Part shown: in pieces, positions 1 to 5,487 of the stretch
How positions within the stretch are numbered: position 1 is the first letter of the stretch
Layout of the letters: each line of letters begins with the position of its first letter
Assembly (NCBI GenBank): GCA_038230775.1
Contig: JBBRMQ010000125.1
Span: forward strand, 1-12,281
DNA: 12,281 nt
DNA from: JBBRMQ01 sp038230775
Lineage (GTDB): Bacteria > Acidobacteriota > Thermoanaerobaculia > Gp7-AA8
Direction: 5' to 3'
Notes under the pieces: model-generated
Databases searched by the model: none
Told to the model about the DNA's origin: nothing
What the model saw: only the letters and a program-made list of their open reading frames with translations
Made by a program: the position numbers and the translations under genes

Positions 1-364
1 CGGCTTTCATGACGATGCGGATTTTTCCGAAATTGATGCGCTTGTCGGCCTTCATCATCACGGCGCGTGCGGGATTCTTGTCGTGCTCCGCTTTCATGTA
101 GCGAGGAAGGTCGCGGTCTGGAATCCAGTCCTGCCCGATGAACACCGTCCCATCCATCTTGACGGAAACGATGAGATCGCCCTCTTTTCCCGGCTTCTTT
201 TCCGAGTGGGGTCCCTGTGGCAGCAGGACATCGACACCTGACTGAAGCATCGGAGTGACGACCATGAAGATGATGAGAAGGACGAGGCAGACATCGACGA
301 GCGGCGTGACATTGATGTCGCCTTTGACTTCGTCCGGACTTCCTCCGCCAGCTCCGAATGCCAT
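1..364 (-). CDS. exbD: ExbD/TolR-family biopolymer transport protein (3' end cut by window edge)
   Basis: Translating the minus strand from an ATG at 364 gives at least 121 residues with no stop before the window edge, so the C-terminus is missing. ExbD is the single-span periplasmic partner of the ExbB proton channel and passes proton motive force to TonB. The N-terminus has a short Gly-rich cytoplasmic tail, then the family signature INVTPLVDVCLVLLIIFM at residues 18-35. Its Asp24 corresponds to the membrane aspartate essential in the family. A periplasmic domain follows, with the usual pattern of a functional core (DGTVFIG, residues 71-77) and VMMKADKRI near residue 102. The start lies only 3 nt after the exbB stop, with GAGG just upstream inside exbB, so this is the third gene of a tonB-exbB-exbD operon. 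Identification is firm at family level; ExbD and TolR are separated here only by the adjacent tonB. Confidence 0.93.
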   Translation of the reverse strand, partial: MAFGAGGGSPDEVKGDINVTPLVDVCLVLLIIFMVVTPMLQSGVDVLLPQGPHSEKKPGKEGDLIVSVKMDGTVFIGQDWIPDRDLPRYMKAEHDKNPARAVMMKADKRINFGKIRIVMKA

Positions 365-367
365 CGC

Positions 368-1075
368 TTACCTCGCGCTGGCCACGCGGCCCCGCGCCTT
401 GTTCTTGATGAAGTAGTCGACGAGCTGCGATGACGAGTTCGACATCTCGACCTGAAACCGATCGACTTTGTTGAGGAAGTAGTTGTAGAGCCACACCGCC
501 GGAATGGCGACGAAGAGACCGAACGCCGTCGTCACGAGGGCTTCCGCGATGCCGGCCGAGACGGCGCCGAGGCCGCCGGAGCCGCTGATGGCCATGCCCT
601 GGAACGCGTGGATGATGCCGGCCACCGTTCCGAACAGGCCGACGAACGGAGCGGTCGTGGAGATCGTCGCCAGATTGCCGAGGCCCTTCTTCATCTCGGC
701 CGTCGTCATCAGCGCCTCGCGTTCGATGGCCCGCTGGCCCGACGCCACAATATCGAAGTCATCTGGCAGAGTCTGCGTCGTCTCGTACTGAAACTCGCGA
801 AGGCCGGCGAGGAGCACGCGCGCGAGATGGCTGTGCCGGTACTTCTTGTCGGCCGTGAGCGTGATCGCGTCGTCGAGCTTGTGCTGCTTGAGGAGCGGCG
901 TGACGCGGAGCGCCACATCGAGCGACTCGTGCTTCGCTTTCTGAAACCGGTACAACCGTTCGATCGCGATCGTCAGCGACCAGATCGACATCGCCGCCAG
1001 CAACACGACGACACCCTGCGCCACCCAGTTCATCGTGGCCCACATACCCAGCAGGCTGAAATTCTGTCCTTCCAT
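368..1075 (-). CDS. exbB: ExbB/TolQ/MotA-family proton channel subunit
   Basis: This 235-residue protein is the channel-forming subunit of the TonB energising complex in the inner membrane. A first membrane helix spans about residues 18-40. A cytoplasmic domain (about 41-130) follows, then two C-terminal helices at about 135-157 and 170-198. The family core is clear: GNLATISTTAPFVGLFGTV at 133-151, and AGIAEALVTTAFGLFVAIPA at 174-193, the segments that line the proton path in ExbB, TolQ and MotA. Length matches the ExbB family. The start is supported by a strong AAGGAG ribosome-binding site at 1082-1087, six bases upstream. It lies 25 nt downstream of tonB and 3 nt before exbD, so the three should be co-transcribed. 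TolQ is the alternative name, but tonB context favours ExbB. Confidence 0.94.
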   Translation of the reverse strand: MEGQNFSLLGMWATMNWVAQGVVVLLAAMSIWSLTIAIERLYRFQKAKHESLDVALRVTPLLKQHKLDDAITLTADKKYRHSHLARVLLAGLREFQYETTQTLPDDFDIVASGQRAIEREALMTTAEMKKGLGNLATISTTAPFVGLFGTVAGIIHAFQGMAISGSGGLGAVSAGIAEALVTTAFGLFVAIPAVWLYNYFLNKVDRFQVEMSNSSSQLVDYFIKNKARGRVASAR

Positions 1076-1100
1076 GAACCTCTCCTTTAATTCGACGCCG

Positions 1101-1883
1101 TCATTGCAAACGGAAATTGACTGTCAGGTTGTAGATGACCGGCACCGGTTGTCCATTGAGCGTGCCGGGATGGAACTTCCACTTTTTCACCGCCTCGATT
1201 GCCGCCGTGTCGAGGCCGAGCGGCAGCGGCTTGAGAACACGCGCGTCGGTCACGTTGCCGTTGCGATCGATGATCGCTTCGATGATCACGATTCCTTCGA
1301 TGCGCGCCTTGCGCGCCAGCTCGGTGTATTCCGGATCGACGCGCGAGATCGTGGTCGGCGCGTGGACGTCGCCGCCGACGCGCACCGGCGAGTCGCCCGT
1401 GCCGCCGATCTGCCCCCCTAACTGACCGCCGAGGGTTCCGCCGACCACACCGCCGATGACACCGCCGACCACTCCTCCGACCACGCCGCCCTTGACGCCG
1501 CCGACCACACCGCCTTCGACACCACCGCTGGTGTCGGTATCAGCACTATCATCGACCTTCGGGACCTCTTTCGGGACCTGCGTCGGCTGATGGAACGTCT
1601 GCGGCACCTGCACCTTCGGAGTCTCGACGTGCTGAGGATGGGAAGGGGTCGAGGCGTGGGATGCGGGAGGGGGAGGCGGGGGAGGAGGCGGAGGAGGCGC
1701 GGCCGACACCACGAACGCATGAATCGGCTTCTCGATCACCTCGGGATTCTGCTTGACGTAGTAACCCGCAGCGATCACGCCGCCGATGAGAACGACGTGA
1801 ACCACTGCCGAGATCAGGCCTGTGACCCAGGAACTTTTGTTTCTGTCCCTGCCGGCCGACTCGATGAGGACATCATCAAACAT
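1101..1883 (-). CDS. tonB: TonB-family energy transducer with poly-Pro and GGVx-repeat linker
   Basis: This 260-residue protein is a TonB-type transducer that spans the periplasm and contacts the TonB box of outer-membrane receptors. Residues 1-18 are cytoplasmic. One membrane anchor lies at about 20-42. An 11-residue poly-proline tract (63-73) and a Pro/His/Lys-rich region (about 78-110) follow. Residues 120-161 are ten GGVx-type tetrapeptides ending in GG. The TonB C-terminal domain is at about 180-258, with DPEYTELARKARIEG, the typical VDRNGxV-like strand (IIDRNGNVTDARVL) and AAIEAVKKWKFHPG. The usual Pro-Glu/Pro-Lys linker is therefore largely replaced by a glycine-valine repeat. The start has an AGAGAGG ribosome-binding site about 7 nt upstream. 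It is the first gene of the minus-strand operon, so its upstream region (1884-1993) should carry the operon promoter. Confidence 0.93.
   Translation of the reverse strand: MFDDVLIESAGRDRNKSSWVTGLISAVVHVVLIGGVIAAGYYVKQNPEVIEKPIHAFVVSAAPPPPPPPPPPPASHASTPSHPQHVETPKVQVPQTFHQPTQVPKEVPKVDDSADTDTSGGVEGGVVGGVKGGVVGGVVGGVIGGVVGGTLGGQLGGQIGGTGDSPVRVGGDVHAPTTISRVDPEYTELARKARIEGIVIIEAIIDRNGNVTDARVLKPLPLGLDTAAIEAVKKWKFHPGTLNGQPVPVIYNLTVNFRLQ
1401..1526 (-). repeat. 12-nt-period repeat coding for GGVx tetrapeptides in tonB
   Basis: Codons 120-161 of tonB form a degenerate tandem repeat with a 12-nt unit. It encodes GGVE, GGVV, GGVK, GGVV, GGVV, GGVI, GGVV, GGTL, GGQL, GGQI and a final GG. The DNA is imperfect because synonymous positions differ, but it could still change length by slippage in 12-nt steps without shifting the frame. 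Its likely role is a flexible or extended periplasmic spacer. Confidence 0.85.
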
Positions 1884-1917
1884 ACGGCGTACCTCTCTAC
1901 GACCTCAGCCGACGTTG

Positions 1918-1954
1918 TTCAGATGTGATGCCAAGACTTCAGATGTGATGCCAA
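1918..1954. repeat. Tandem 17-bp direct repeat, 20-bp period, upstream of tonB
   Basis: TTCAGATGTGATGCCAA occurs at 1918-1934 and again without mismatch at 1938-1954, separated by 3 nt. The 20-bp period is about two helical turns, so both copies face the same side of the DNA. The pair lies 35-71 bp upstream of the tonB start and about 40-76 bp upstream of the divergent DUF1259 gene. An operator pair for a regulator is plausible, but it could also be a simple local duplication. Read on the minus strand, each copy begins TTGGCA, which could serve as a -35 for tonB. Confidence 0.6.
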
Positions 1955-1981
1955 TAGGTGATTGAGCGAGGCTGGCGACGT

Positions 1982-1987
1982 TATCAT
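1982..1987 (+). promoter_or_regulatory. Putative -10 element of a near-leaderless promoter (DUF1259 gene)
   Basis: TATCAT ends 6 nt before the ATG at 1994, and there is no Shine-Dalgarno in front of that ATG. Transcription starting 6-7 nt downstream of the hexamer would begin at or next to the start codon. No good -35 is visible at 16-18 nt spacing. The call rests on the same arrangement at tyrS, the 5488 gene and the 6524 gene. Confidence 0.35.
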
Positions 1988-1993
1988 CGGGTG

Positions 1994-2818
1994 ATGAGCA
2001 AGGCAAACGTAGTGATCGCCATCCTGTTCGCCGCCCAGCTTCAGGCCTCCGAAGTCGACACCATCCTGGGTCAGCAGGCGAAGGTCATGGGCGAAGTGCA
2101 GCGGTACGCATGGCCGCGTTCCGATTTGAAGGTGATGCTCGATGGCGTCCGCGTCGAGCCGGGACTGGCCCTCGGTTCGTGGGCGGCATTCGGGACCGGA
2201 ATGGTCATGGGCGATCTCGTTCTCAAACCGGCCGAGCTGGACAACGTGCTCCGCGAGCTGGAAAACGGAGGCTTCGAGATCTCGGCGATCCATAACCACT
2301 TGTCCGGCGAATCACCGTCCGTTGTTTACGTGCACTACGCGGGACACGGAGAAGCCGCCACGCTGGCGAGAACACTGAGGACCGCGCTGTCGAAAACGTC
2401 GACTCCGGCCGCGAAGCCTGCCACGCCGATCGAGTCCACCGCCTTCACCGCGATTTCCGACGTTCTCAATCGCAAAGGCAATGTGAACGGCCGCGTGCTG
2501 CAGTTCAGCGTTCCGCGCGCGGAAACGATTACCGACTCCGGCATGACGATTCCGCCGTCGATGGGCGTCGCGACGGCGATCAACTTTCAGGTCGCCGGCG
2601 ATCGCGTGGCCACCAGCGGGGACTTCGTGCTCCTCGCCGATGAAGTGAATCCTGTGATCCGCGAGCTGCAGGCGAAGGGCATCCGCGTCACCGCGCTTCA
2701 TTCCCACATGCTGCGCGAGAGTCCGCGGTTGCTGTTCATGCATTTCTGGGGTGTGGGCGCGCCGCGGACGATTGCCGAGGGGATCGGTAATGCCCTGGCG
2801 AAGGTGAATACGAAGTGA
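1994..2818 (+). CDS. DUF1259 (LpqO/LppY-like) secreted protein with internal duplication
   Basis: This 274-residue protein starts with a short signal-like segment (about residues 1-18, hydrophobic VVIAILFAAQL, possible cut after LQA). Two homologous halves follow, at about 20-132 and 155-270. Each half runs from a (V/L)xGxV-type strand, through a segment of the VATSGDFVLL type, to paired His motifs: IHNHLSGESP (99-108) with VYVHYAGHG (111-119), and LHSHMLRESP (235-244) with LFMHFWGVG (247-255). This matches my recollection of the DUF1259 family, for which no firm function is known; the repeated HxH and later His look like a metal site, which is inference. I prefer the ATG at 1994 over the GTG at 1958 because it places the hydrophobic segment at the N-terminus and lies just after a -10-like hexamer. 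Its TGA overlaps the next start as GTGA. Confidence 0.8.
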   Translation: MSKANVVIAILFAAQLQASEVDTILGQQAKVMGEVQRYAWPRSDLKVMLDGVRVEPGLALGSWAAFGTGMVMGDLVLKPAELDNVLRELENGGFEISAIHNHLSGESPSVVYVHYAGHGEAATLARTLRTALSKTSTPAAKPATPIESTAFTAISDVLNRKGNVNGRVLQFSVPRAETITDSGMTIPPSMGVATAINFQVAGDRVATSGDFVLLADEVNPVIRELQAKGIRVTALHSHMLRESPRLLFMHFWGVGAPRTIAEGIGNALAKVNTK

Positions 2819-3114
2819 CGTACGAAGAACAGATCATCGAGATCGCGTCGCGCATGGACACCGCCGGCCCGCGCCTGCGCGGATTGTTCGGGAACCTCAA
2901 TCGCGCGCTCAGCAAGTTTGGCGAAGCGCGTCCGGCCGGGATCACCGCCGACGAGCGCGGGCTGCTCCTGGCGTTCGAAGAGATGACGATCGAAGCGCTC
3001 AACGACGCCGCGGCGTTGCTGCACGGCCGCGGCGATACGGGCGGCGCGCGCGAGTGCCTCGAGCTCGTGCAGCGCCTCCGCGAACTCGTGCAGAGCGCGA
3101 TCGAAGGAGAGTAG
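2815..3114 (+). CDS. Small conserved-looking hypothetical, all-helical, coupled to DUF1259 gene
   Basis: This 99-residue protein starts at a GTG overlapping the upstream stop (GTGA), with AAGGTG about 8 nt before it. Translational coupling to the DUF1259 gene is therefore likely. I do not recognise a family. It has no signal peptide or membrane segment. The sequence reads as amphipathic helices: EEQIIEIASRM at 4-14, a middle RGLFGNLNRALSKFG (about 22-36), then LLLAFEEMTIEALNDAAALL (50-69) and ARECLELVQRLRELVQSAIE (78-97). A cytoplasmic helical-bundle fold is a reasonable guess. It ends 160 bp before tyrS. Because its partner appears exported, the two may share expression rather than physical contact. 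Confidence 0.7.
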   Translation: MTYEEQIIEIASRMDTAGPRLRGLFGNLNRALSKFGEARPAGITADERGLLLAFEEMTIEALNDAAALLHGRGDTGGARECLELVQRLRELVQSAIEGE

Positions 3115-3130
3115 TGTGTAGCCGACTCCC

Positions 3131-3256
3131 GCGGGCGGGCTGAAGGTTTTTGTGTGAGGACACACAGAAGCCCGCCGCCACACCCAGCCTGGTCCACGAC
3201 AACGAAGACCTGGGGTCCTTGCTGCATGTGGGAGCGGGCTTCAGCTCGCCCCCGCG
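3131..3256. repeat. REP-like palindromes between the 2815 gene and tyrS
   Basis: The 160-bp gap 3115-3274 contains three versions of one GCGGGCTGAAG-like motif. The first hairpin pairs GGCGGGCT (3134-3141) with AGCCCGCC (3169-3176), and encloses an inner TGTGTG-AGGA-CACACA stem at 3151-3166. The second pairs GCGGGC (3234-3239) with GCTCGC (3244-3249) across a TTCA loop, with one G-U pair. GCGGGCTGAAG at 3135 matches the reverse complement of CTTCAGCTCGC at 3239 at 10 of 11 bases. Neither hairpin is followed by a T-run, so a simple intrinsic terminator is unlikely. Dispersed REP-type elements fit better. Confidence 0.5.
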
Positions 3257-3258
3257 GT

Positions 3259-3264
3259 TACAAT
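3259..3264 (+). promoter_or_regulatory. Putative -10 element for tyrS
   Basis: TACAAT differs at one position from the TATAAT consensus and ends 10 nt before the tyrS ATG. No Shine-Dalgarno lies between. The expected transcript would have a leader of only about 3-5 nt. No convincing -35 is seen; the REP-like hairpin occupies that position. Confidence 0.45.
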
Positions 3265-3274
3265 TCGCGGCCTC

Positions 3275-4468
3275 ATGACACCCGACGAACAGCTCGCCTA
3301 TCTCGAGAAGGGGTCGGTCGATCTCATCGACAAGAAAGACCTTCTCGCGAAGCTGGGCCGCGGAAAACCGCTGACCGTGAAGGTCGGCTTCGATCCCACC
3401 GCGCCCGACATCCACCTCGGCCACACCGTGGTGATGCGGAAGATGAAGCATTTCCAGCAGCTCGGCCATCGCGTGATCTTCCTCATCGGCGATTTCACCG
3501 GCATGATCGGCGACCCGACCGGGAAAAAAGCGACGCGCCCGCCGCTGACGCCTGAACAGATCCAGAGCAACGCCGAGACCTACAAGCAGCAGGTGTTCAA
3601 GATCCTCGATCCGCAGAAGACCGAGGTCATGTTCAACTCGAAGTGGTTAGGCGCGTTGGGCGCGGAGGGCATGGTCCGCCTGGCCGCGAAGTACACGCTG
3701 GCGCGCATCCTGGAACGCGAAGATTTTCGCAAACGGTTCGAGGCGCATCAGCCGATCGCCATTCACGAACTGCTCTACCCGCTGGCGCAGGCGTACGACT
3801 CCGTCGCGTTGAAGTGCGACGTCGAGATGGGCGGGACGGATCAACTCTTCAACCTGCTCGTAGGCCGCGATCTGATGCGCGAGTACGCGCTCGAGCCGCA
3901 GGTCGTGCTCACGATGCCGCTGCTCGAAGGTCTCGACGGCGTCGACAAGATGTCGAAGTCGCTCGGCAACTACATCGGCATCGACGAAGAGCCGCAGGCG
4001 ATGTTCGGCAAGGTCATGTCGATCTCCGATGAACTGATGTGGAAGTACTACACGCTGCTGACGGATCTCACGCCGGCGCAGATCGCGGAGATCCGCGCCG
4101 AGAACCGGCCGATGGATTCGAAGCGGCGTCTGGCAAAGACGATCATCACGGACTTTCATGACGCCACCGCCGCGGACACGGCCGAGCAGGAGTTTCGACG
4201 GGTCTTCAGCGAGCGTCAGGCGCCGACCGACATCGAAGAGGTGAAGCTCCCGTCTGCGAGCGATCCGCAGTTCCTGACGAAGGTAATCGTCGCCGCGCGC
4301 CTCGCGGAGTCGAACAAGGAAGCGCAGCGCATCGTGGCGCAGGGCGGGGTGCTCGTCGACGAGGCCAGAGTGGACGACCCCAAGCACACGCTCGACGCGT
4401 CGGCCGGAAAAACATACGTGCTCAAGGTGGGGAAGCGGCGGTTCGCGCGCGTGCGCTTCACTGGCTGA
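3275..4468 (+). CDS. tyrS: Tyrosyl-tRNA synthetase (KMSKS type)
   Basis: This 397-residue class I aminoacyl-tRNA synthetase charges tRNA-Tyr with tyrosine in the cytoplasm. The Rossmann catalytic domain has GFDPTAPDIHLGHTVV at 38-53, with HLGH (47-50) as the HIGH motif, and GDFTGMIGDPTGK at 72-84. The tyrosine-site region YPLAQAYD (168-175) is followed by VEMGGTDQ (183-190). The second signature KMSKS is at 225-229, in the family whose loop reads KMSKS rather than the KFGKT of E. coli TyrS. An anticodon-binding helical region follows, then an S4 RNA-binding domain at about 335-393 (SNKEAQRIVAQGGVLVDE). Full family length, with no missing motifs. The ATG at 3275 lacks a Shine-Dalgarno and follows a -10-like TACAAT. 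The 3' end overlaps the convergent lipoprotein gene by 11 nt. Confidence 0.97.
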   Translation: MTPDEQLAYLEKGSVDLIDKKDLLAKLGRGKPLTVKVGFDPTAPDIHLGHTVVMRKMKHFQQLGHRVIFLIGDFTGMIGDPTGKKATRPPLTPEQIQSNAETYKQQVFKILDPQKTEVMFNSKWLGALGAEGMVRLAAKYTLARILEREDFRKRFEAHQPIAIHELLYPLAQAYDSVALKCDVEMGGTDQLFNLLVGRDLMREYALEPQVVLTMPLLEGLDGVDKMSKSLGNYIGIDEEPQAMFGKVMSISDELMWKYYTLLTDLTPAQIAEIRAENRPMDSKRRLAKTIITDFHDATAADTAEQEFRRVFSERQAPTDIEEVKLPSASDPQFLTKVIVAARLAESNKEAQRIVAQGGVLVDEARVDDPKHTLDASAGKTYVLKVGKRRFARVRFTG

Positions 4469-4775
4469 CGCGAACCGTGCTGCGAACCCCGGCAGCGCGG
4501 AGAACGTCTTTGATCCGCGGGATCGAATCGTTCGTGCTGTCGACTTCGACGGTGAAATCGACGTGCCCCGTACCGGCGTCCTCCGACTTGATCGTGCCGA
4601 TGTGCTGTTCCTCGATCTGTTTCTCGATCGACTGCCGTACCACCAGATCCTCGCTCTGAATCTGCACGACAACCTGGGCCTTGGTCCGCGTTTCCGACAC
4701 GGTGTCCTTGATCGCCTTCTTCATTTCGTCGCGCTGCCCGCAGGCGGCGGCGAACAAGAGCAGAAGTCCGATCAG
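4458..4775 (-). CDS. Small lipoprotein of unknown function (probable CTG start)
   Basis: The minus strand encodes about 105 residues. They begin with a hydrophobic stretch and lipobox-like LLLLFAAAC at residues 4-12, whose Cys12 would be lipidated. A soluble domain follows, with a charged helix (EMKKAIKDTVSETRTKAQ) and alternating strands and helices: VVVQIQSEDLVVRQSIEKQI, HVDFTVEVDS, and IPRIKDVLRAAGV. The pattern resembles a small ferredoxin-like or BON-like alpha/beta fold, but I do not recognise the family. No ATG, GTG or TTG lies in frame just upstream of the lipobox. The CTG at 4775 overlaps the TGA of the preceding CopD stub (CTGA), suggesting a rare CTG start reached by coupled translation. 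An ATG within EMKK would remove the signal. The stop overlaps the tyrS 3' end by 11 nt. The exact start is uncertain. Confidence 0.6.
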   Translation of the reverse strand: MIGLLLLFAAACGQRDEMKKAIKDTVSETRTKAQVVVQIQSEDLVVRQSIEKQIEEQHIGTIKSEDAGTGHVDFTVEVDSTNDSIPRIKDVLRAAGVRSTVRVSQ

Positions 4776-5029
4776 CGGGGCGACGGAAGGCTGACGAGAA
4801 CGGAGGTGATCACGAGAACGATCGTCGCGGCGATCAACTCGGCAGTCGCCGAGCGGCGGAGAACCGCCATCACCACCGCCACCACGCACAGCTTCGCGAT
4901 CAATGCGTAGCCGTAGGAAGTGGTCCACAGCGCGTCGAGCCGTTCGAGGTGCCGCCACGCCGTGATGATGCCCGAAGTCGCGAGGACTGCAAACGATGTC
5001 AGAGCCACCGGCGAAAACGAGTGCACCAT
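4772..5029 (-). pseudogene. C-terminal remnant of a CopD-like copper-resistance membrane protein
   Basis: The minus-strand frame from an internal ATG gives 85 residues resembling the end of the CopD domain: SFSPVALTSFAVLATSGIITAW, LDALWTTSYGYALIAKL, then a final helix AELIAATIVLVITSVLVSLP. CopD-family proteins are inner-membrane proteins of about eight helices tied to copper uptake or resistance, so only about three helices remain. The loop normally following the YGxxLxxKL helix also looks short, as if about 20 residues were lost. The frame is open up to 5200, but runs through a REP-like palindrome rather than coding-like sequence. A possible 5' remnant lies in another frame upstream, from a GTG at 5478 (LTELTGFLVSFHASGAV, then one membrane helix, ending near 5350). 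A decayed gene is the simplest reading; a functional short protein is possible but less likely. Confidence 0.6.
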
Positions 5030-5475
5030 CTTTGCTGCAAGCGCGCAGGATCCCGCTGTCTTTTTCGCCGATTGGAACGCTCGGCTACGCAGTGCATACC
5101 TGGAGGTCGAGGCAGGTGATCTGGAGTGCGGCGGCCATGCCGCCGCTCTGCAAGTTCCGACAAGAGAGCGGCGGCATGGCCGCCGAACTCCAGATGGCCG
5201 CTATCCTTGAATGGCGGAACGGCGAGCGTCCGCCTTCGCGAGGTTGTTCGTTTCCGGCAGAACTCGATTGTCGCCGGATCCCGCGATGATCCACGCCGCA
5301 TCGACATGGCTGAGGCGAGTCCGAAGGCGATGACGAGCAGGAACGCGCAGACCGATTGCAACGTGGCCGCGGCCACGGCGCCGCTGGCATGAAAGGAAAC
5401 GAGAAACCCGGTGAGCTCGGTGAGCGCTGGCGTACGTCGAACATGACGCGCGATCGGTGCACGTGGGATGCCGTA
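5030..5475. other. Decayed region between copD stub and sugar cluster
   Basis: Apart from the REP-like element at 5119-5195, this stretch has no intact gene. Minus-strand bases of about 5350-5450 translate to one hydrophobic helix (TLQSVCAFLLVIAFGLASAM) that could be the first helix of the broken copD-like gene; there is no ATG and no Shine-Dalgarno. Bases 5196-5290 read as neither membrane nor domain-like protein in any frame I checked. Long open frames here on both strands reflect high GC content, and none shows a recognisable protein. Confidence 0.45.
5119..5195. repeat. 77-bp REP-like element: two nested palindromes in inverted orientation
   Basis: Two 31-nt arms (5119-5149 and 5165-5195) are reverse complements with one mismatch, separated by 15 nt. 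Each arm contains its own hairpin, CGGCGGC-CAT-GCCGCCG or its complement, and the outer ends are ATCTGGAGT and ACTCCAGAT. This hierarchy, a palindrome inside each arm of a larger palindrome, is typical of paired REP/BIME-type units mobilised by RAYT transposases. No such transposase is in the window. The element lies where the middle of the copD-like gene would be. Confidence 0.75.
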
Positions 5476-5479
5476 CACT
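5474..5479 (+). promoter_or_regulatory. Putative -10 element of a near-leaderless promoter (5488 gene)
   Basis: TACACT ends 8 nt before the ATG at 5488, and the intervening CCGCGCGC is not a Shine-Dalgarno. The arrangement is almost the same as at 6508, where TAGACT is followed by TCCGCGCGCA and ATG. No clear -35 is visible. Confidence 0.4.
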
Positions 5480-5487
5480 CCGCGCGC

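Noticed and set aside
1918..1954. Sigma-54 promoter formed by the TTGGCA repeats
   Set aside because: The -12 GC element is absent at the required 10-base spacing after the GG.
3151..3176. Intrinsic terminator after the small hypothetical gene
   Set aside because: The TGTGTG/CACACA stem is not followed by a T-run on either strand; a repeat element explains it better.
3647..4672. 341-codon minus-strand open frame opposite tyrS
   Set aside because: Arg-rich shadow of tyrS with no motifs; tyrS has complete catalytic signatures on the plus strand.
5356..5487. Upstream ATG giving the first epimerase 44 more residues
   Set aside because: SDR epimerases start almost directly with the GxxGxxG strand, and the extra residues are unlike any domain.
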